Source: Actinomycetes bacterium (lineage in GTDB: Bacteria > Actinomycetota > Actinomycetes > Actinomycetales > Microbacteriaceae). Taken from it: a stretch of 10,401 nucleotides of DNA. The stretch's first letter is position 1; each line of letters opens with the position of its first letter. The notes under the pieces are model-generated. The model was given only the letters and a program-made list of their open reading frames with translations. It was not told where the DNA came from and ran no database searches. Both the position numbers and the translations under genes were made by a program. The stretch is from contig JAEWJG010000022.1 of NCBI GenBank assembly GCA_023386675.1, forward strand, positions 1 to 10,401. Direction: 5' to 3'. Of the stretch, positions 1 to 5,376 are shown one piece after another.

Positions 1-7
1 CTCGGCG

Positions 8-1159
8 GTGGCCGGCGAGCGCTCTGCTTGGATGGAGGGCGTGTTCGAGTATGAGCGGCTGCGGCGGTGGCCCGACGTGGAGGCGCCCAACCTGTTCGCC
101 TCCGACGCCGCCGACCGGCTGCTCGCCGACCTCGCGGGGGACGCGGTGCTCACGTCCGGGGCCGTCGTCATCGGGGATGCGTACGGCGCGTTGACGCTCG
201 CGGCGGCTGCGCGCGGTGCCCGAGGCATCCGGGTGCACCAGGACCCGCTGACGGGTGAACGCGCGCTGGACGCGAACGCCGCCGCCCTCTCGCTGGACGG
301 CACCTTCGCGCATCACGCATTGGACGAGTCGCTGGTGCGCGGTGCCCAGGTGGTGCTGCTCCGCCTCCCGCGCAGCCTCGACGCGCTCGCCGAGATCGCG
401 ACGCTGATCGCCGAGCACGCGCGGGCCGACGTCATCGTCTACGCGGGCGGGATGCTGAAGCACATGACCACGGCCATGAACGGCGTCCTCGCCGAGGTCT
501 TCGGCTCGGTGGAGGCGTCCCTCGCCCGGCAGAAGGCGCGCGTGCTGACCGCGCGCGAGCCGCATCCCGCCGCGGCGACCGTGCTGGACCGCTGGCCCGA
601 GCGCCTCCGCGACGAGGACACCGGCCTCTGGGTGTGCGCGCACGGCGCCGCCTTCGCGGGCACGGCGGTCGACATCGGGACACGGTTTCTGCTCAGCGTG
701 CTGGATGAGGCGGTGCTGGAGGCGCGCACCGCGATCGACCTCGGCTGCGGGACCGGCGTGCTGGCGTCTGCGCTCGCCGTCTCGCGCCCAGGACTCGACG
801 TCATCGCGACGGACCAGTCCGCCGCCGCGGTCGCCTCCGCCGCCGCGACCGCCGCCGCGAACGGCGTGGCCGACCGCGTGACCGTCGTGCGGGACGACGG
901 CCTCGCCTCCCAGCCCGACGCGTCGGCCGACCTCATCGTGCTGAACCCGCCGTTCCACATCGGCGGTGCCGTGCACACCGGGATCGCGCACCGGATGTTC
1001 GCCGACGCGGGCCGCGTGCTGGCACCCGGCGGCGAGCTCTGGACAGTGTGGAACTCGCACCTCGGCTACCGCCCGGCGCTCGAACGCGCGGTCGGCCCGA
1101 CGCGGCAGATCGCGCGCAACGCGAAGTTCACGGTCACGGCGTCGCGCAAGCCGGCGTGA
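8..1159 (+). CDS. Class I SAM-dependent methyltransferase, RsmC/RlmG type (probable rRNA guanine-N2 methyltransferase)
   Basis: The predicted role is transfer of a methyl group from S-adenosylmethionine to the N2 of a guanine, most likely in ribosomal RNA. The C-terminal half carries the SAM-binding motif DLGCGTG (residues 244-250), and motif IV is NPPFH (313-317), the form typical of RsmC and RlmG rather than of protein methyltransferases. The N-terminal half (about 15-200) resembles the degenerate, non-catalytic duplicated methyltransferase domain of that family, and 383 residues fits the two-domain length. The first codon is GTG at 8. An in-frame ATG at 32 would begin just before the conserved stretch FEYERLRRWPDVEAPNLF and is an equally good start. 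There is no in-frame stop upstream, so the gene could also begin outside the window. I cannot tell from sequence whether the target is 16S or 23S rRNA. Family assignment is strong; exact substrate is not. Confidence 0.88.
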   Translation: MAGERSAWMEGVFEYERLRRWPDVEAPNLFASDAADRLLADLAGDAVLTSGAVVIGDAYGALTLAAAARGARGIRVHQDPLTGERALDANAAALSLDGTFAHHALDESLVRGAQVVLLRLPRSLDALAEIATLIAEHARADVIVYAGGMLKHMTTAMNGVLAEVFGSVEASLARQKARVLTAREPHPAAATVLDRWPERLRDEDTGLWVCAHGAAFAGTAVDIGTRFLLSVLDEAVLEARTAIDLGCGTGVLASALAVSRPGLDVIATDQSAAAVASAAATAAANGVADRVTVVRDDGLASQPDASADLIVLNPPFHIGGAVHTGIAHRMFADAGRVLAPGGELWTVWNSHLGYRPALERAVGPTRQIARNAKFTVTASRKPA

Positions 1160-1200
1160 GCATTGCGGACAGCCCGCGAACGCCGGTGCCGCCAGGTCAT

Positions 1201-1206
1201 TAACAT
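1201..1206 (+). promoter_or_regulatory. Candidate -10 box of a leaderless promoter
   Basis: TAACAT is followed by exactly six bases (TCGAGC) and then a GTG at 1213. The same -10/six-base/start-codon spacing occurs before the dehydrogenase (9117-9122) and the small membrane protein (5347-5352), which suggests a transcript that starts at the start codon. No convincing -35 is visible. The GTG opens a different frame from the membrane-protein frame downstream (see 1269-1607). Confidence 0.35.
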
Positions 1207-1268
1207 TCGAGCGTGTCGACGTACAAGTTCTCCTCTTCCACGCGGTTCCGATCGGCGCTGGCCGTGCC

Positions 1269-1607
1269 GTGGACCGTCAGAGCGGCGTTGCCCTCGCCCT
1301 TGCCGTCGGTGTGTCCGCAGTGCTGGTCTTCACCTTCTACGGCTTCCTCGCGGCGCGGCTCCTGCGGGGCTACCGCTGGCCACGTGTCGTTCTCTCCGCC
1401 TTCGTCGCTTGGAGCATCATCAGCGTGGCAGCCTCGGACCGCTCCATCCGAGCGGACGATCCGGTGCGAGCCGTCTTCGACGCACTCCTGTTACTGATGT
1501 CGGTAGCGAGCGTCGCGCTGGTCTGGCTGCCCGCGTCGAACCGTTACGTGCGGCAGGCCACCGCCGAGCGGCAGCGCGTGAAAGCGAGTCTGCTCCACGT
1601 CCGCTGA
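1269..1607 (+). CDS. Small hypothetical membrane protein, probably the 3' part of a broken gene
   Basis: From GTG 1269 this frame encodes 112 residues with three hydrophobic segments (about 8-30, 37-55 and 66-87), positively charged links (RLLRGYRW) and a polar tail ending near WLPASNRYVRQAT. That pattern is reminiscent of small uncharacterised actinobacterial membrane proteins. The start is poor: there is no ribosome binding site, and no ATG, GTG or TTG lies in this frame between 1160 and 1268. From 1213 to about 1290 the next frame instead shows the strong G/C third-position bias of real coding DNA, behind a leaderless-type -10 box. The simplest reading is that translation originally began at 1213 and a frameshift or small internal deletion near 1285-1305 moved the reading frame, leaving a pseudogene. 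If 1269 is the true start, it is a short intact protein of unknown function. Confidence 0.5.
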   Translation: MDRQSGVALALAVGVSAVLVFTFYGFLAARLLRGYRWPRVVLSAFVAWSIISVAASDRSIRADDPVRAVFDALLLLMSVASVALVWLPASNRYVRQATAERQRVKASLLHVR

Positions 1608-1651
1608 CGCGGGCCGATGTGCACCGCCCCGGCGACTTCTTCCGTCGCAAA

Positions 1652-1665
1652 TGTGAGGATTCACA
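1652..1665. promoter_or_regulatory. Inverted repeat TGTGA-N4-TCACA, candidate operator
   Basis: Perfect 5-base arms with a 4-base spacer (GGAT) lie upstream of the permease gene, about 55 bases before its candidate -35 box. The arms are the same as CRP half-sites, but the spacer is 4 rather than 6 bases, so this is not a normal CRP site. A regulator of another family is possible. It is short enough to arise by chance. Confidence 0.25.
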
Positions 1666-1718
1666 ACGTTTTCCGGAGCCGTCGCGGCGATCCCGCAACC
1701 GATTCCGTCGTAAAACGC

Positions 1719-1747
1719 TTGTCTCCGACCCCGGATGTTGCTAACGT
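1719..1747 (+). promoter_or_regulatory. Candidate sigma-70-type promoter of the permease gene
   Basis: TTGTCT (1719-1724) is separated by 17 bases from TAACGT (1742-1747). The match is four of six at -35 and three of six at -10, in an AT-richer patch of otherwise GC-rich DNA. It would give a leader of about 65 bases before the ATG at 1820. Two copies of TTCCGTCGYAAA (1640-1651 and 1703-1714) lie just upstream and could be regulator sites. Confidence 0.35.
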
Positions 1748-1819
1748 CCCCCTGTCGCAACACCGAGGTGCGCCCGAGCTCCGCCGCACCCGCGACCCAC
1801 GCAGCCCCAAGGGAGAGCA

Positions 1820-3346
1820 ATGACGCAGCAGACCAGTTCCCGGCCGGACGCCCCGCGCGGCGCCGAGCACTCGACGGGAGAGAACCATGCACTGCAGTCG
1901 GATGGCGTCAGCGCCGCCGGCTCCATCGTCATGGCCGTAGCGGGCAGCGCGCCCGCCTACTCGATCGCGGCGACCACGGCGACCCTCGTCGGCGCCGCCG
2001 CCCTCGGCGCCCCGGCCGCCCTGCTCTGGTGCGGCATCCCGATGCTCGGCATCGCATGGGCGTTCCTCTACCTCGGCCGCCTCGACGTCAACGCCGGCGC
2101 CGCCTACTCGTGGGTCGCCCGCGCGCTGCACCCCATCCTCGGCTTCCTGTCCGGGTGGGCCCTCGTCATCTCGGCGACAATCTTCATGGTCGCCGGAGCA
2201 CTGCCGGCCGGTGCGATGACCGTCACGCTCTTCGCGCCGGACCAGGCGAACAACGTCCTGCTCATCACCAGCGTCGGCGCCCTGTGGTTCCTCGTCATGG
2301 CGGCGTGCGTTCTCTTCGGCGTGCACGTGACCGCCCGCGCACAGTGGATCATGTCGGTGATCGAGGTGGGCATCCTGCTCGTCTTCGCCGTGCTGATGAT
2401 CGTCCGCGCCGCCACCTCCGCCCACGCCGGGCCCTCCTTCTCGTGGGACTGGCTCGGCTTCCAGCACCTCACCGGCCAGGGCGTGTTCGTCTCGGCCGCG
2501 CTCATCGCCGCCTTCTACTTCTGGGGCTGGGATGTCGCCGCCAACCTCAACGAGGAGACCAAGGACGGGCACAAGAACGCCGGCTCGGCGGGCATCATCG
2601 GCGTGATCATCGTCTTCCTGCTGTTCGAGATCTTCACCATCGCGACCATGGTGATCCTCCCCGCGAAGACGATCGAGAACAACAGCGCCAACGTGCTGTC
2701 CGTTCTCGGCGACGCGGTCTGGCCGGGCATCGGCGGCAAGATCCTCGTGATCGCGGTCGCGCTGTCGACCATCGCCACGCTGGAGACCACGCTCATCCAG
2801 GTCACCCGGACCCTGTTCTCGATGGGACGCGACCACACCATCCCGAAGATCTTCGGCAGCATCCACCGCCGCTGGCGGACGCCCGCGTTCGCGACGCTGA
2901 TCGTGGTGGGCGTCTCGATCATCCTGTTCCTCGGCGCGAACCTCATCGGCAAGACGGTCGGCGACATCATGACGAACGCGATCGCGTCCATCGGCATCCA
3001 GATCGCGTTCTACTACACGCTCGCCGGCGTCGCGGTGGTGGTGGCCTACCGGAAGGTGCTGCTCAAGTCGGCGAAGAACTTCATCCTCATCGGGCTGTGG
3101 CCGGCGGTCGGGGCGATCTTCATGGGCGTGATCTTCGTGCTCGGGATCGTGCTGAACTTCCAGAACGACGCGATCGTGGTCAACGTCCTGGGCCTGGGGC
3201 TGATCGTGGTCGGCATCGTCCCGATCCTGCTCTTCTACCGCAAGGCCCGCGAGTACTACTCGCGCCGCCCCCTGGAGCTGCCCGCCGACCTCGACGCCGC
3301 CGCCCCGGCGAACATCGACGACCGCGACCCCGCCACCCGCGCCTGA
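1820..3346 (+). CDS. APC-superfamily amino acid permease
   Basis: This is a 508-residue cytoplasmic-membrane secondary transporter, expected to bring in an amino acid or related amine with a proton or by exchange. About 12 hydrophobic helices can be placed (roughly 35-58, 62-84, 106-130, 146-168, 177-196, 222-240, 256-280, 304-327, 355-372, 388-410, 421-445, 451-474), after a 30-residue polar N-terminus and before an acidic/polar tail. Family hallmarks are the glycine-rich first helix (SIVMAVAGSAPAYS), FYFWGWDVAANLNEETKD at the broken helix 6 (233-250), and TRTLFSMGRDHTIPKIF (329-345) in the loop after helix 8. The ATG at 1820 is preceded by AAGGGAG (1809-1815), a good ribosome binding site. 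It appears monocistronic, with its own promoter region and a palindromic terminator just downstream. The substrate cannot be read from the sequence. Confidence 0.93.
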   Translation: MTQQTSSRPDAPRGAEHSTGENHALQSDGVSAAGSIVMAVAGSAPAYSIAATTATLVGAAALGAPAALLWCGIPMLGIAWAFLYLGRLDVNAGAAYSWVARALHPILGFLSGWALVISATIFMVAGALPAGAMTVTLFAPDQANNVLLITSVGALWFLVMAACVLFGVHVTARAQWIMSVIEVGILLVFAVLMIVRAATSAHAGPSFSWDWLGFQHLTGQGVFVSAALIAAFYFWGWDVAANLNEETKDGHKNAGSAGIIGVIIVFLLFEIFTIATMVILPAKTIENNSANVLSVLGDAVWPGIGGKILVIAVALSTIATLETTLIQVTRTLFSMGRDHTIPKIFGSIHRRWRTPAFATLIVVGVSIILFLGANLIGKTVGDIMTNAIASIGIQIAFYYTLAGVAVVVAYRKVLLKSAKNFILIGLWPAVGAIFMGVIFVLGIVLNFQNDAIVVNVLGLGLIVVGIVPILLFYRKAREYYSRRPLELPADLDAAAPANIDDRDPATRA

Positions 3347-3351
3347 CCCCC

Positions 3352-3413
3352 GTCGAGTACGCGAAGAGTGCACGCTTCAGACCCGGGAAGCGTGCACTCT
3401 TTGCGTAGTCGAT
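3352..3413. terminator. Long palindrome between convergent genes, probable bidirectional terminator
   Basis: A 21-base arm (3358-3378) pairs with 3387-3407 with a single G·U, around an 8-base loop (AGACCCGG). After one G/G mismatch, five more pairs extend the stem to 3352/3413. It begins six bases after the permease stop codon and overlaps the last coding codons of the convergent membrane-protein gene, whose TGA lies at 3377-3379. There is no T-tract beyond the stem on either strand, so it is not a textbook rho-independent terminator. Each arm is itself nearly self-palindromic around GTGCAC (GAAGAGTGCACGCTTC), so it could instead be a protein-binding or REP-like repeat. Confidence 0.65.
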
Positions 3414-4324
3414 AGTGGGGGGCGGACGAGCAGGACGAGGGCGGCCGCGGCCAGGCCCCCGAGGGCGATGAGCCAGCCTGCGGCGAGGAAGACGCCGTCG
3501 GGGTGGACGATCGACTGGCCGGCGAGGGCCTGCGCGGTCACCAGCGCGACGATGGACGCGTAGACGGCGGTCGCCACGATGACGAGGCGCGTCCGCACCC
3601 GATCGTCGGCGAGCGGATGCCACCGCCGGCCGAGCCAGCCGAGAAGTACGGCGAACAGCGGTAGCAGTTGCAGGGCGTGCATCCCCACGAAGTGCGGGAT
3701 CCGCAGGTCGCCGCCCACGGTGCTCCAGCCGAGGATCGGGAGCCCCGGACCGCCGTCCGCCAGCCCGACGGTGTGCGCCCCGGCGATTCCGCGGAAGTCG
3801 GCCAGCTGGGACGCGGTGGGGCTGGTCATCAGGTACGCCAGTCCCATCCCGACCAGCGCGATGACCGCGCCCGACCGCACCGCGAGTGTCGTGGAGCGGG
3901 TCCCGAGCCGCAGGAAGAACACCGCGATCGTCGTCAGGAAGGTGCAGACGTACAGCGTCGTGATGGACGCGGCCATCGTCGACCAGATCGCGCTCGCGAG
4001 CGGCGTGGAGACGTTGAAGTGGCTGGTCGTCCCGGCGGCCGCGGCCCCGATGATGAGCACCTGCTCGACGATCAGCGCGACCGCGATGACCGTGCCCGCG
4101 ATGTGGGCGGCGCGGCGCCAGCGGGGAAGGTGCGCGATGAGCCAGGCCCACGTCACGCTGTACAGCAGGATCGACACGGAGAACTTGAGCGGCTTGGTCC
4201 AGACATCGAGCCCGGTGACCTGGCGCTGATCGACGAGCAGCCCGATCAGGCAGACGGCGGTGCTCAGCACCATGAGGGCGGCGACGGTCATCAGCGGCCG
4301 GTGCCAGGCGAAGACGGTTTTCAC
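3377..4324 (-). CDS. Hypothetical integral membrane protein, about eight helices, coupled to a MerR regulator
   Basis: This 315-residue hydrophobic protein has about eight predicted helices (roughly 10-31, 47-65, 74-98, 111-138, 149-167, 213-231, 246-268 and 277-300). I do not recognise a named family. Motifs that look conserved by their composition are WTKPLKFSVS (42-51), a polar SHFN (101-104) and GDLRIPHFVGMHALQLLP (205-222). The histidines at 102, 211 and 216 near membrane edges could bind a metal or heme, but that is speculation. The start is GTG at 4322-4324, overlapping the TGA of the upstream MerR gene by four bases (GTGA), with GAAGGAT (4328-4334) as ribosome binding site, so the two are almost certainly co-translated. 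The stop lies inside the 3352-3413 palindrome, so the last ten or so residues are encoded by the hairpin arm. This suggests the original stop was further upstream or the palindrome inserted later. Confidence 0.82.
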   Translation of the reverse strand: MKTVFAWHRPLMTVAALMVLSTAVCLIGLLVDQRQVTGLDVWTKPLKFSVSILLYSVTWAWLIAHLPRWRRAAHIAGTVIAVALIVEQVLIIGAAAAGTTSHFNVSTPLASAIWSTMAASITTLYVCTFLTTIAVFFLRLGTRSTTLAVRSGAVIALVGMGLAYLMTSPTASQLADFRGIAGAHTVGLADGGPGLPILGWSTVGGDLRIPHFVGMHALQLLPLFAVLLGWLGRRWHPLADDRVRTRLVIVATAVYASIVALVTAQALAGQSIVHPDGVFLAAGWLIALGGLAAAALVLLVRPPLSTTQRVHASRV

Positions 4325-4947
4325 GAGATCCTTCTCTCGTTCGTCACGACGGCCTGCGCCATGCGGCGGAGACCCAGGGAGAGGGTGTCGCCGAGCACCG
4401 TCCCGACGACCATGAGCTCGGTCATGCGGGCGGGGTCCGGGAGGCCGCCGACAGCCGCGAGGTCGGCTTCGGCATGGATGCGCGCGGCGGCCGCGTAACG
4501 GTCGAGGTACTCATCGGGGAGGGGGAAGCCCGCGTTCGCGAACGCGTCGATCACGCGGGCGGCGATCTCGCGGCCGATGTTGTCGTCGCAGTCCGCCCAT
4601 CCCGCGCGCACCGCCACCGCATCCACCCGGGCGAGTGCTTCGGGCGACGGCTCCGCGACGTCCGGCACGGCTGAGCGTGACAGCGCCTGCTGGGCAACGT
4701 CGAAGGTGTGGGCGAGCGGCGCGTCCGGCTCGTCGAGCGCGGCGATCACGTTCTTGACCGACGCGATGGAGAGTTTGCCGACCTCGAGCATCGCCCGGAT
4801 CAGCCGGAGGCGGCGCTCGTGCTCCTCGCCGTAGAGCGTCCGGTTGCCTCCGATGCGCTCCCCGGCCGGGAGCAGGCCCTCGCGCACGTAGTACTTGATC
4901 GTTGGCGCGGGCGTGCCGGAGCGGTCGGCGAGTTCGGAGATGAGCAC
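4321..4947 (-). CDS. MerR-family transcriptional regulator
   Basis: This is a 208-residue DNA-binding regulator. Residues 1-70 form the MerR winged helix-turn-helix: LISELADRSGTPAPTIKYYVREGLL (2-26) is the helix-turn-helix, GGNRTLY (33-39) the wing, and EHERRLRLIRAMLEVGKLSIASVKNVI the following helices. The C-terminal part (about 95-208) is helical, has only one cysteine (120), and lacks the cysteine clusters of metal-sensing MerR proteins, so an organic ligand or protein-protein sensing is more likely. The start is GTG at 4945-4947, since no ATG precedes the helix-turn-helix. There is no Shine-Dalgarno, but TACTAT ends eight bases upstream, consistent with a leaderless transcript. The promoter is full of GTAG/CTAC inverted repeats, fitting autoregulation. 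Its stop overlaps the start of the downstream membrane protein, which is its most probable target and partner. Confidence 0.88.
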   Translation of the reverse strand: MLISELADRSGTPAPTIKYYVREGLLPAGERIGGNRTLYGEEHERRLRLIRAMLEVGKLSIASVKNVIAALDEPDAPLAHTFDVAQQALSRSAVPDVAEPSPEALARVDAVAVRAGWADCDDNIGREIAARVIDAFANAGFPLPDEYLDRYAAAARIHAEADLAAVGGLPDPARMTELMVVGTVLGDTLSLGLRRMAQAVVTNERRIS

Positions 4948-4954
4948 GTCACCG

Positions 4955-4983
4955 ATAGTAGCACTACCGGTAGCGTCGCTACC
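4955..4983 (-). promoter_or_regulatory. MerR gene promoter with overlapping inverted repeats (candidate autoregulatory operator)
   Basis: Three palindromes overlap: GTAG-CA-CTAC (4958-4967), CTACCGGTAG (4964-4973) and GGTAGC-GTC-GCTACC (4969-4983), all perfect. On the minus strand TACTAT (4955-4960) is a plausible -10 box, seven bases before the GTG start codon. The repeats occupy the place of the -10/-35 spacer, where MerR proteins typically bind. No clear -35 box is visible. The block lies in the 42-base gap between the small membrane protein gene and the regulator. Confidence 0.6.
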
Positions 4984-4989
4984 AGTGGG

Positions 4990-5340
4990 TTACAGCTTGT
5001 CCTCGTGGCCCGGCCTGCGCGGTGAAGGCGTGTCGAGGAAGGAGAGGAAGAACAACAGTCCGAGCAGGCCGAAGATGGCGAGCCCGGCGAGCAGGTCGCT
5101 GACGCTGAACGGGATGAGCTCCCCGTCGATCGACAGCACGAACGCCGTCTCCACCACGCCGAATGCGACGAAGAACAGCCCGAGCAGCACGCGGGTGGTC
5201 ACGATGTTGCCGCGGTGATGCAGCTCCACGCGCCGGAACTCCACCATCAGTGTCAGCAGCAGGAGGGGCAGCACCTGGGCGAGTGTGGCCGCGGTCGCGC
5301 TGTCCATCAGCACGATGCGCAGGTCGGCCGGATCCACCAT
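4990..5340 (-). CDS. Small hypothetical membrane protein
   Basis: This is a 116-residue protein with three hydrophobic segments (about 19-35, 52-70 and 82-103 from the ATG at 5338-5340) and a charged tail ending DTPSPRRPGHEDKL. The second segment contains a glutamate (VVETAF), and HH follows the first. I do not recognise a family and can assign no function. The start was chosen at ATG 5340 because TAGCCT (5347-5352) lies exactly six bases before it, the same leaderless spacing seen before the dehydrogenase. A GTG six bases upstream (5344-5346) or one three bases downstream (5335-5337) are alternatives. It lies 42 bases upstream of the MerR gene on the same strand, so read-through into the MerR operon is possible. 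Confidence 0.72.
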   Translation of the reverse strand: MVDPADLRIVLMDSATAATLAQVLPLLLLTLMVEFRRVELHHRGNIVTTRVLLGLFFVAFGVVETAFVLSIDGELIPFSVSDLLAGLAIFGLLGLLFFLSFLDTPSPRRPGHEDKL

Positions 5341-5346
5341 GAGCAC

Positions 5347-5352
5347 AGGCTA
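5347..5352 (-). promoter_or_regulatory. Candidate -10 box of a leaderless promoter
   Basis: On the minus strand TAGCCT is followed by six bases (GTGCTC) and ATG at 5340-5338. No Shine-Dalgarno is visible. The geometry matches TAGGCT at 9117-9122. Confidence 0.4.
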
Positions 5353-5376
5353 CCGCCCGGTGCGGCGCCCGCTATG

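Noticed and set aside
1652..1665. CRP site
   Set aside because: The half-sites match TGTGA/TCACA, but the spacer is 4 instead of 6 bases, which puts the halves in the wrong helical register for a CRP dimer. Kept only as a generic inverted repeat.
1661..3373. 570-residue open frame on the minus strand antisense to the permease
   Set aside because: It is Asp/Arg/His/Gly-rich low-complexity protein with no motif, the typical artefact of a GC-rich gene read on the opposite strand. The plus strand encodes a clear 12-helix permease.
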